A DNA stretch of 64,000 nt, from positions 9,470,948 through 9,534,947 of the forward strand of contig NC_133948.1 in NCBI RefSeq assembly GCF_031877795.1, read 5' to 3'. How positions within the stretch are numbered: the stretch's first letter is position 1; every line of letters starts with the position of its first letter. The notes below the pieces were generated by a model that ran no database searches, was not told where the DNA came from, and worked only from the letters and a program-made list of their open reading frames with translations. Both the position numbers and the translations under genes were made by a program. This DNA is from Strix aluco (taxonomy: Eukaryota > Chordata > Aves > Strigiformes > Strigidae). Shown in pieces: positions 48,401 to 60,400 of the stretch.

Positions 48401-51400
48401 TGAAGCTGAAAGTCGTGTTTGGTGAGAGAAGGGGAGGTGCAGGTGATTTGTAATGCGATATGTGGTCTTTCACCCCAGGCTAATTCTTTAACTGGTACTT
48501 TGGCTGGAAATAGTTGAATTACTATTAGCGGCCAGAGGTTTGCTCAGTGTGAGATAATTGTAGGGTCCGTTTCAGTTCCTACTGGATGAGTCCACATCTA
48601 ATACCCATTATCACAGCAATCACTGACTGACAGCTTTGTTGGCAATTTCCACTTCTGCTTTGTAGAAATTGTATTTTTGTTTTCTTTGAGGACATCACAC
48701 AGAAATCAATTATTTCAAATACTTGACATCAAAATACCAAAAATATGAAAAAAGAAAAAAGTGGCATAAATATTAAAAGAAATATTGTAGCTAATTGCAA
48801 ATTGTTCATGAGTGTAAAAGGTCACGTGCTTTTCTGGACTATAGGATGCTTATCTTGAAACTGAAAATTGCATATTTTATATACGAAGTAATAAGTGGGA
48901 GTGATGCCTGTATTGCAAGAAAATGTGAACTTTTTATTATTCAGAAGTTAAGCACATATTTAAGTACTTTGTTGGCTCACAGCCAGAATGTTCAGTTTCA
49001 CAGGACTGGGTAAGCCTGTAGACACAACCACCGCACCAGTAAATATAACTATTCTAAGTCCCATACCTTGCTCTGATCAAAGAAAGAACTCTCTTCATTT
49101 TACAGCAGTGCTCAATAGTATTTAAGTCAAACAAAATTGACAAGTGCATTCTTGTGTCAGCCTGAGAAGAGTTTTTGTGTCAGGCAGAGTACACACACAC
49201 ATTCTGGTAGTGAAGAATTAAATAATCATCTGATCCAAAGAGATGTTTACCCCAATGTCTCTTACAACTCATCTCTGTTTTATTTTCATTTGTTTGCTTG
49301 GGCCCTGCAAACTGATAACGATTTGCTGTCTCCTGAGGTAAAAGAGTTCCACTCTGTGTATGAACCTTTACATTAGAACTGTGTCAGGTTTCAATAAATT
49401 CACATAAGCTCCCATAATATATAGTGCTTCCAAATAGGCAGCACTGTGTGAGACACAGTACATTTGCAGCTTATGATTAAAATTAAGACTTAATAAGTGT
49501 TTATGCTTGGCTGGTGCCCAAAAAAAGAGTAATTTTGTCTTAAAGCAGGTTCAGTCCATAAATAATGAGATCTGAACAGGCATTTATTTGTTCATGATTA
49601 CATTTAAATCACCAATTATGAGTTACACGCACTTTTCTTGCCAATTTGCCAGAAACATGTTAAAAGCTTTATTAATGTGAAAAAGAAAAAGGGTGTGTTT
49701 CCTTGTGGCCAGTTTTAGCCACCCAGGAACACTATTAACCTCAGGCAAAGGCAAATCTTTCTCCTATTAAGCAAAACCAATATAAACACAGAACTTCAAG
49801 TTTAAGGTTACAGTTGTCAAAATATATGAAATAGTATTTATTTCTAAGGCTCAGTTGCCTCTAATGCAGTCTCTGGAACTGTCAGTCTAGCATAGGCAGC
49901 TCATGCCTGCCTGCCTTCTGCAAAAAGCTTTTCTCATCTTTGTGTTTTTCTTTGTCCTTTGCAAGCCCAACTGTAGCCCTTGTATCAGTTCGTTCGGTTT
50001 TAATCAAGGTAAAGCAAAGGAGGGTTTGGGGGTTTTTTTGTTTTAACCTGCAGAAGTGCATTTATCACAGCACACTTATCATTACTTATTACGTAAAAGT
50101 TGCAATCTTGTCTAGGAGGCAATGCCCTTTGGAGAGCCAGTGATGAAAGATGCAAGATGAGAGCAGGTCATCTTTGTATTTATAGCCCATTTCCTGCAAT
50201 AGCTAACTTGGTCGTTACGTTGATAGCAAGAAAGTTGCCAAGAGAAAAGCATCTTTTGTTAAGAGTGTAGCTCCAAAGAACCAGAATTCCCAGATGATCA
50301 AACTTTGGCTTGTTCATAGGTTTGGTCTCCATACTGGAAGGCTCTTCCCTGTAGTCTCCATTCCTCAAATCTGGAGAATAGTTTCCTGCTCCATTGATAA
50401 GTGGCTTTAGAAAGTGTTCTGTATATTGTGTTTAGTACATTGTCAACTTGCAGTCCTAGAGTGCAGCTGGCTTTTGGCAGGCTGGCTGACAACCTCTAGA
50501 AATAGGAAGATGTCCTGGCAAGCTTTGAACTAAAGGTATGGGATTGGAAAGCCATCGCAGCTGCCCTGGTCTTGATTGATGGCTCCCAGAGGAGCCATAT
50601 TTGTGTAATACCTCATCTCAGATGCTTAAGGAAATTCACATGACTGGGGCTGTCCGACAGCACTGCTGGGCTTTTGCACATTCTGAAATAGTCTAGAATG
50701 GCTGGTGATGCTGGATTTATCAAATGTTTGAAGTCCCTTAATTTTATGAGATAATGCAGACCATTGTTTATTTAATTAAAATAAAAGATCACCATAGTGA
50801 TTAAGTGTGCATTTGAGTAACAGCAATGTTCCTGGCAGCAAGTTTTTGATACCTAAGAACTTCTATTTCTCCACAGTTCCAGGCTTGAGAATCAGCCCGG
50901 AGTGAGGCACTTCTGTGTCAGTCAAGACTCGAAACCTTCCAGTGCCAAATTGCAAAGGCAGAGTCCCCTGATCTTGCCTGCCATCATCCCGAGGTGGAAA
51001 TGAGCTACCTCCTTGGCAGAGGAAAGACTTACCCAATGCTAAAAAATAAATAAATAAATAAATAAATCAGATCCATAATTCATTACCATCAGTGCAAGCA
51101 ACAGTAGAAGCTGCTCTGTAGACAGAGAGCAGGTGTTTAACACAATATTGTCTGACCCTGCTCTGAGTAGGGTCAGACAATATTGTGTTAAAAATACCTG
51201 TGTGCATCACTGCTCCAGCCTGCATTAGCAGATAATTCTGGGTTTATATTTTGTTAGCGCAGTTGGCCAGTAAATAAAAAATCCACCTTAGATATATTAT
51301 TGCCTATATTTCCATGCAAGCTCTGTGTTACCATGACAGAACAAAGGAGACAATGCAAATGTCCACAAGTGAATCTAACAAAAAAATTACCAGCAGAGAT

Positions 51401-54400
51401 GGAAAAAGGGGAAAGGGAGAGGTAGCAGTGAAGTGTTTTCAGATTAAGCAGTCTGTAATATTATCTGGTGTATGCACAATATCATCTACTCTATGGAAAG
51501 AAGGCTATAATACAGATTAAATAGAAGAGTGGAAGAAGAGGATGCGTTCATTCTAGCAGTTTTGTCCGGTCGTTCCTAAAACAATGCGTTTATTTAGATA
51601 GCTGTAGATTCCCCTACAGCTCCAACTTAACACGCATTCCTCAGTTTCCTCCAGACAGTTGTTACTGGAAGAGCTTATACTAGCCTTAATCACCTTAAAA
51701 GAGTTGTGTTTTTAACAGCAGCATTTTGACCTGGAGCCTGACCAAGTACTCTTGTTTTCCTGATGTCAGGTTCAGGTTTTGGAGCTGCCATCCAAGACGT
51801 CAGTCTGTACCTTGAAGCCAGAGGTGGGTGCCAAGCTGGGCATGCCCATGTGTCTGAAGTTATGGCAGGTAAGGCAAGAGCGCCTGCTAATTGTGAAATG
51901 TTTTCCCTGTGATTCATTTTATATGAAGCACATGAATCTTTCTTCACTTGGATTTTGATTTATTATCAAACCAATCAAGTAATTATACTATTAAAGGGGG
52001 GAAAGATTTGTGAACATCCTTAATGTAACTTTCAGCGCTTTCCAAGCTTTAATGGAAGATTTGCAAATGCTCAGGGAAAGCTTTGTATCCTTAGGATAGA
52101 TACGGTTTTTGCATCAATCAAGAGGAAAATGAGTGACTTACCGAAGCCAGTTGTTTGCTATGGTTTCTCATTGCATTACGAATGATGAGAAATGATTGGG
52201 TTACTTAAAACCAGTGATTTTAATGGCAAGTTACATTCACTTCAATGCCCTCGGGACAAGGAAGCACTCTATGAACATTTCTATTCCAGACATACAATAG
52301 GAACAAAATATTTATGGTGCTATTGACTTTGGACAAAAAGGTAAATAAAAGCAGTTAATGAAAAAACCCCACATTTGCAGAATATTCAGCAAATAAAGTT
52401 TATGGGGTGCCAACAGTGAAAGACAAGTAATACAAAAAGGTGGCCATGGAGGGAGGAAGGAGTTGAGGTAATTGGCTCTAAATCTCCAAACAATTGGTGG
52501 CAAAGCTGATTCCCAGTTTAACCCCCTGACCACATACTGTTATAGGTCTGCAGTACCATCCGAGTGGATTTCAATTATGTTATTCCTGCAGGTTCATCTG
52601 AACATTTGTATTGGTTTCAGTTGAAAAAATTATCAATCAGTTTGAATTTGAGGCCTTAGTGTCTTCACTCGAGGTCCTGAACCAACTGAAGTCTAGAGAA
52701 ATTCAGTTGGTGACTTCAGACAAAAGTAGGAGAGGCCACAGTTCAAGTCCCGTGCTATAATTAAAAACTGGAAAAAAAGAATTAGAAGGAAGATTAAATA
52801 GACTGATTAGTCTTCTGTTAAACAGAAAGTTTCTCCTAAAAATGCAATCAGTGTTCAGTACTTAATGAAATGAATGGGATTTTCTGTCTCCTGGATGTTT
52901 TTTAATAAGATGAAGATAGCTGAGACAATGTTCAGTGTTGAAAATTTTGTTGCCTGTATAAAAAGCCCTCTGTCTTGCCATATTTTCTACATGCATTAAT
53001 ATTGCTATTCCTTTAGGAAGCAGAGCAGGTGCAGAGTCTTAATTTTATGTAGTTTTTAATTTTGTTGCCAGTGGGGATAAAGCAGAGGACTGGGAACTGG
53101 GAGAGGTAAATTATTCCATGTAAATTCTGGCTTTGGGAAGTCACCACAACTTCCTAGACTGCAACAGGCAAGGATAGATAATCCCTTACAGTCTCACAGC
53201 TGTATTTGCTCTTCCACAAATGTGTGCAACTCGGTTTAAAAGCATGGGGGAGGAGGATACTCGTAAGGGGAAATAATTGTATGTGGTGTACCAAAGCGAT
53301 GCTCTGCATTCTGTTTTGTGGTTTCACTGGAAGTAGCTCACTGAGTAACCCTGTAACCATAAAACAGAACAGGAGCTAACCCAGCTGCACCCCTTCCTGA
53401 ACAGAGGCCATCCAGGATTTCTTTGTACATTACTGCATTGGGCAATATAGACATACCCAGGAGATGAGCACTCCCCAACCCATCGCTTATGGGCAATGTG
53501 TTGCCTAAGAGACTATTTGATGTTGCTTATGGCACAGTAAATTAACAAGTTGAAACAGAAGCTGACATGGAGAGAGCCACATAATGGTCTGAAGGAAGTA
53601 TGCTCAGGATGGTTGTCCTACAAGAGTTGGGGGGCTGCAGCCACGAATCATCATATTTTTCTGCATGCCAATAAAAACCATCCATGTATCAGGGAAACAA
53701 CGCACCTTACCAGCAGCAGTGTGAATTAGAAACTTTACTTTAGTGCAGAAGGAAATTAAGGCTTAGGTTAGGCTTCTAGATTAAGCCTCACTGGCTTCTC
53801 CTAAGCAGTTAAAAAGCTTACAGCTGTTTATTTAGTTGTTTTGAAGCTTTTTTTTCACCCCTCATTTTACTAGGTCTGTCCTTAAATGTATTGGTTCATT
53901 CAGTGGGTTTTCTCCTTGTGAAGGTTCATATTGTTAAATACATTGTCCCTTCAGTTTCACACCTTCCTGCTATTACTAATTGGGTGGAGTAGGATTTGCA
54001 GGAGTGAGGATACTCTTCCCTTAAATTTTTTGCAGTCCTTGGGGAAGGCATCATGTTGCGTAATAGTGCAAACAAAACAATTCAACAGGAATAATACATG
54101 TAGAAACTGGAAACGTAGAGTTATTACTTTATATAAACTATAGCAATTATTCCTGTTGACTTGACAGCAGATCACCTTTTCTTCCTTCCTTGACAGTTAT
54201 CCAAATGCAACAACAGAATGTTCTGCTTAGGAAGAACAATGATTTATAATTTCATTTTTCCACTGAAACAGAACATGAATAGTGAAGACTTTTCACCAGA
54301 AGTGTCCATTGTTAGGAACTGAAACAAACAGGCTGTTGTGAACCCCTGCTTGGTGAGTCCAGGCTGAGAGCTCCCCTGATCTTTAAATAGCTTTTATTGT

Positions 54401-57400
54401 TTAAGTATACGTACTCATTGAAATATTACACTTGATATGGTTAGGGAAGGTCAGGAAGAAATAGTGTGGGAGACCTTCATTCCACAGAAAACAATACATT
54501 TTTTAAAAAATAGACCAATCTTAGATCTCATTTGCAAATTACTGGTTTTCAAATCTAAGCTAAGATAAACACAGCAGCAAAGAAAAAAAAATGTTGCTTG
54601 GCATTTCCCATGATGCTGAACACTCACTTGTCTCTCTTCTCTTAATGCGGGTTATAAGCACCTATGAGAATCTGGCCATCCCGTTTTGAGTAAGGCAGAG
54701 GAGCTGACCCTGCCCACCCAAATCTTGTTTCACTGGCTAAGGAAAGCTAGGCCTTCTCTGGAGCCCCAGGGCTCTGGAGGAGTCATGTGCTCAAAGAGCA
54801 GTACAAATAATTGTGGGGCTTTTTTATGCCCAAACTGTGGGCTTTTTCAAACTTAACTGAAGTAGCTATGAAACACTTTGTTTTGCTTTGAAGGTTTTAC
54901 GCTTTATCATATATAAATAAAATCTGGAATGTTCATTTGATTCAGATTTTTTTTGAACTTTTCCCTGGTATTAAAAACTAGGTACTCTTCATCCAAAATA
55001 CCTGATGAGTTAACATTAATTCACATATATTGACATATATTCATTGTTCTGATCTTATATTATCTTAGCAAATCAAAAATTTGAGAGAAAAATTCTGGGC
55101 ATTATGAGAGACCTTCTCTGTGGGCCTTTCTAGCCAGAGCATGCTCCCTGCATTTTCAAAAGAAAAGGGATCTGAAAGCAAGGAATGAGGCTTCTGCAGG
55201 ATCCCAGGGGTGGACAGACCTGTTCAGAAAGATAGTGTAGGTGATTTCGCCTTGGTTTCCTCTTTTAAGGGGCAATTTTCTTCCCTGTTCAGCAAGATCC
55301 ATTCCTCATTTAAACATTTCTTTAGGCTGAATAAATCTGAGAAAGAACATGAGGCTTTTACTCAGCAGTCTTATTGCCTAGACCACCCATCTCTTGTTAG
55401 TTTAACTCCCCCTAGAGCAAATAATAACCAGCGGGAGAATAGTCTGGACCATTAACAGAGGCAGTGAGCCTTTGGCCACTGCAGGTTTGTTTCATGACAT
55501 TGACAGCCAGCGAGTTTGAAGAACTTCATTCGATAATGTGATACCAGTAAAAATTAATTCTTTATAAATGTTCTTTATTTTGAATTGAATACCAAGCAAA
55601 CAAATCCTGTAGGATGAGACAGTGTTTGGAAAGAGCTGAATAACCTACTGGATACATTTCTTAGATATGCCTGCATGAGGTGATCATAATCCCAATGTCT
55701 ATTTTGGTGTTTCTTCTCCTATTAAAGAAGTAACTGGCATTAACAGATGCCTGTTTTTTAGCTGCTTTTTCATTAGGGATTTGCATCTTCACTCACATAA
55801 CCAGTTACTGCTTACGGGGTCATTAGTCTTTTGGCTGGAGCAATGATGAATATTTTCCTTAAGTGTGACATGTAATCCAGTAATGTTCCCTTCTCTGAGT
55901 TATTTCAGAGGCTTAAATAAATTAGGTGTCTGCCCAGGGTGCCATGCCCTTTGGCCTGTGACATCATTAATCAAAATAGCCTTCAATTGGTTACAGTGGG
56001 ACTCGGGCGCCCGTTAACCCCTTGGTGACTCACCCAGAGATTCCTGACGAGAGGCTCAGTGTTTACCTTTAAGCACTGTGGTGCACTTGGGTAAACGATC
56101 CCTATGTGTAACCCTACACTTGGCAATGTGAAACTGCAGTCTTTAAGTATGGCACTTCTTTCAGTGTCCATACGGGTTTGTATAGCTTGATAGTAACTCA
56201 TTGCTCTAAGTAAATTTTTTAAGGAGCGCTAGCAAAGTTCAGGCCATGAAGTAAAGCTTCTGAAAACTTCAGGCAGCCTTTCTTCAGGTGTTGTAGAGAG
56301 CAGTAGTTTGGATTTTCAGAGAGAAATTTTCTATATGTGTGTGTATATATGTGTATGTTAGATAAGTATTATATGTATAAAACATAGCATTTTATAAGTA
56401 CATATAAAAACTGTAAGTGCATGTCAGCAGTTACCTAGAACGCTTTTTGTAAGTGGATGGACTATCAAGAGTTGACGTTCAAACTTCCAAACTTTTCACG
56501 TCTACACCAGTCAGCATTTTCATTTCTTTTCTTGGCGCTTGGACTGAAACCTACCTGGGGATGATAATTTTCTTAACAGACTATTTACTTCTCAAACAAT
56601 TTTACTTTTCCCTCCATCAGCTCAACTGTGGTTCACAACCGTTGCTTTTGGCTGGCTATGAAGATGGATCAGTGATCCTTTGGAGTTTGTCAATGGGAAA
56701 AGCGTTGAGCCAACTTGTTTGCCACCAGGAGCCAGTGATGAGCCTTGACTTTGACTCGGAGAAGGCCAAGGGGATCTCAGGCTCATCTGAAAAGGTGCTT
56801 AGCATCTGGAGCCTCAATGAGCAACAGAACCTCCAGGTCAGGATCATTGGCCCTCTAATGTCATTTATCCCACTTTGCACTAACAGTTTGATAGACTAAA
56901 AAAATATTTAGTCATGAAGAGGAGTTGTTGCAGATCTCTAGCTAATTAATCACAGACTGGTTAGAATGTCTGTGCTATGTGACTAGACTTAGCAAAAGAT
57001 GGTGAGGATTTAAAAAAAAGAAAAAAAAAACCCTCTCACATGTTTCTGGTTTTACCAAAGTTGCAACAGGCACACAAGCCTAGCATTACTCAAGCCATTG
57101 CCTCTGTATCTTCATTTATCACGTTAGTAGTATCCAGCTCTCAAAATGTCCTAAACATTATAAATGAGTTATAAAAATGAGAAACAAAGGATTGCTTTTC
57201 CAAAGGTTCTGCTTGAATGGATAGAGCTTTCTTTCCACTGTGGGAAAGACAGAAATATTCCGTGAAATACTTCACAAACAAAAAGAGTGGGAGTAGCTCA
57301 GCTAGCACCAAGAGGATATGAGGTTTAGGCAACCAGCTTCCTTTGGCACCTTTAGAGCCCTAGCCGGAGACAGGGAAAATAAGTTAATTGGATATATCAG

Positions 57401-60400
57401 TTTGTGTCTGAGTTACGCATACCTGGAATGGCTGGTTTAGAAGGAGGTCTCATAATCACCAGTTCAGGCTATGTAGTGAATGGCAATAAATATTGCTTAA
57501 TCTAGACAACTTTAGCAAGTGTTCCAACAGTGCTAAGGGGTTAAGTAGGTTTTAACTAGGTGTGGAAATGAAGTGCATAAATAAGGCTCATGAAAATTAA
57601 AATGGCCCCTGCATAGCCTCTCCACTGCTGAGTGCTTTAACCTTTTTTAAAGTGGTAGTTGTCCCCTGAACACACAGTGAAGGGGACCTGAACCAGCCCT
57701 TGTGAACCCCCATATCAGCCTTGAGAAGGGAGCTGCTGGATACACCAGTTCATGGAAGAAAAATAATCGCTCTTTCAGCTTGCAGCTTTTGTGGAGATTT
57801 TTAGGTAGTGTGGCAAGTTAATGCTGTTTTCTGAATGGCGCTACAGGAAGAAAAGCAAGTGCTGGGACATCCAACGGTGACTTGTCACCTGGGGGACACT
57901 GTGAAGGTATATCATCATCTGCTGGGCATCACCACAGAACTAGCATCTGTGGAGTGGTAGGGCACCAAGACTCCAGTGCATGCAGTGTAAATGCATCCAG
58001 CTGAGGTGAAGTTTGGAGGACACAGTGCTCACCGAGAAGAATCTGAACTTTAATAAGCAGTACGACAAGATGTAACAGAGGCACACTAGACTCTGAATAA
58101 GTAGCAAAGGCATTCTAAGCAAATGTGACAAAGAAGAGTGTTAACAAGTCTGGTACACAGCTGTCATGGTTTGGGGTATTTTTGTCATGTTTGCCCTCCC
58201 CCTGCCCTGGCCTTTCTGTCACTGTTGGCACACATCTGCACTTGATGGCCTTAGTTCAGGGAAGCAGAAGCAAGGTGAGCAGGTAAGTCCCAGTAGGAAA
58301 CTTGGTATTGAGACTAGTTTTCTAAGGCCAAGGTGTCAGAAATCTGACATCATGGCGGGCTTCTTAAAGCTTCTAATACTATGGTGTTGGAGAGGAAGCT
58401 GTTCCTTCATATTAATTATAGCATAGCTTTTTCCTAAATTCAAAGAAAATACTGTTCTCCACTGCACATTTCAGTTATGAGTTAACTGTAATGCAGGGCT
58501 ACAGGTATGACTCATGGGAAAAATAAACAGTTGTTCACCTGAAATATTCCAGGTATTGTTTTCCACAGGGTATTCACATTCCCAGGAGATGTAGGTTTAG
58601 TTACATCTTCAGCACATCACACAGAGATAGTAGCTTTTCTCAGAACAAATTTAAATGCCAAGTATTCTAAACTATAAGTAATGTTTCTGTGCTTCATGCA
58701 TAGTGTGAATGCCCTAATAAAATGCATCTTTCATATGAGCACTAGAGATTGTCAAGGACATAGATTAAGTTTTTTTCCACTATTGCATTAATAATATAAA
58801 CCAGATGGAGATTTTTTTTCCTGACATTCCAGGTACCTGAGGTAATGGTAGACGTTGGAAAGCCACTCAGTGGCACATTATTTTTATTCTAAAAGGTTTT
58901 AATAAGTAAACGTGGTGCATAGCTATCTGCCGTTGGAGAAATAATGATGCAATGATGGTACTTCAGCTCTGTTTTAAGTGGCAATGTTCCAGTGTGTCAA
59001 TGAATAGATGATGAAGGTAACTTCATAGTTTATTGCTATGGGGAAAGTTTGCTGTATTGTCTTCTACAAGAAAGTTGCTGAAATCATCACTGTCAGCAAA
59101 TTACTGGATTGGTTATGAACCTTCTGATTTGGACAAGATACTGTAATTATGTGATGATGTTTGTGGTAGAATGTAGGAGGTAAACAGCTTCTGCAGGTGA
59201 ATAAACAGAGCAGAACTAAGAAATGTGATAATCACAGAAGCTCCTTTGTATATGGCAAGAAAAAAAATCCGTAAGCTGTAATGTAAGTAGGCGCACAAGT
59301 TTTGTTGGTTAGGTTGCTAGGGTTTTTACCTCAAATGCTGAAGCTAAGGCTGCTGCTATCCTGGCTATTTTTCTAATAAAAATAGGGCTTAAAGACATGA
59401 TTTGGGTGTAGGAGAGGTTAAAAAAAAAAAAAGAAAGAAAAATCATAGCTAGTACATGTTAAGGAAGGAAAGGTGGATATCTGTTAGCCTCAGCATGTCA
59501 AAATTTCTTAATGCACCTGGTAGTAGATGCAAGTGTCCTTGGTCATGACTGGCTGAAAGCAGCTCACCTGTTTTTACCTCTTTGTTTTCTTAATTACAAG
59601 CTGGTTTTCTTGTTAGGAGATGATGTTGGTATGCATTTGACTACAGCAGTTGCCCATAAGTGACTGGATGGTACAGATCCTGGCAGCAGGATTTCACCTG
59701 GCTGCATATACCTTGAGCAAGTTGTTTTACTTTGTTTTGTTTTTCTCTCTCACCTCTTGTATTTGCAGATCATGCACAAATGCCCACTGTTCCCTCATGT
59801 TCCATAGCCAAAAGGCATCACCATTACAGGCTTCATTTTCAAGTTGTAGCTTGCTGATGACATGCAATTTCTCCCAGTCGGCCTGATTTTGCTGTATGGA
59901 TCTTGCCCGCATAATTGACAGTAATGATGGGAAGCACCACACCCAGGATTGGTTATAGCCATTAGCTAATAATCTCAGTTACCGAGTAAGGCCCATCTTA
60001 CATTTGCCAGGCTGGTGATGTAAGTAATAAATCCTTCCCTTGCCAGTACGCATACGCCAACAAAAATCCCACTGAAGCCATGCTACATTAGTGTAACTGG
60101 GGAGTTTGGAAGAACTTACGTACTAGCAAAAAGCACAGGTTTTGCAGGAGCAGCCCCACAAAAAGGCCCGTGTACAGCCTCCTGCTGTTCATCAGGCTTG
60201 AGCAAAACTTGCTGTCCTCTGTTCTGAATAGACACGTTTGTCAGGTCCTGTTTAAAAGAGGAATGTATGGAGCATGCAAGAAGCACATCAAGTTTCATTT
60301 AGCCTTTTTTCTTGTTGAATTACACATCTCTTGCTGTTTAAGTAGCTGGGCAGTTGTTACATAGCTGAAAAATCATTGCTTATAGCTTTGTGCCTGTAAG

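Larger units (their letters stand above)
48025..51769 (+). other. GNB1L: GNB1L intron between coding exons 3 and 4
   Basis: About 3.7 kb, GTAGGA to TCAG, phase 0. It holds a candidate conserved block (49380-49690), an A-tailed insertion-like segment ending in (AAAT)n (51041-51067) and the strong fold-back at 51130-51200. Confidence 0.9.
51869..56620 (+). other. GNB1L: GNB1L intron between coding exons 4 and 5
   Basis: About 4.75 kb, GTAAGG to TCAG, phase 0. It holds a small double hairpin near 52681, a possible old repeat fragment near 53085, and a TG/TA-rich simple repeat at 56332-56360. No nested gene recognised. Confidence 0.9.

Noticed and set aside
52715..52765. tRNA or tRNA-SINE B-box-like phrase AGTTCAAGTCC
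   Set aside because: No A box at the right distance and no cloverleaf stems could be drawn.
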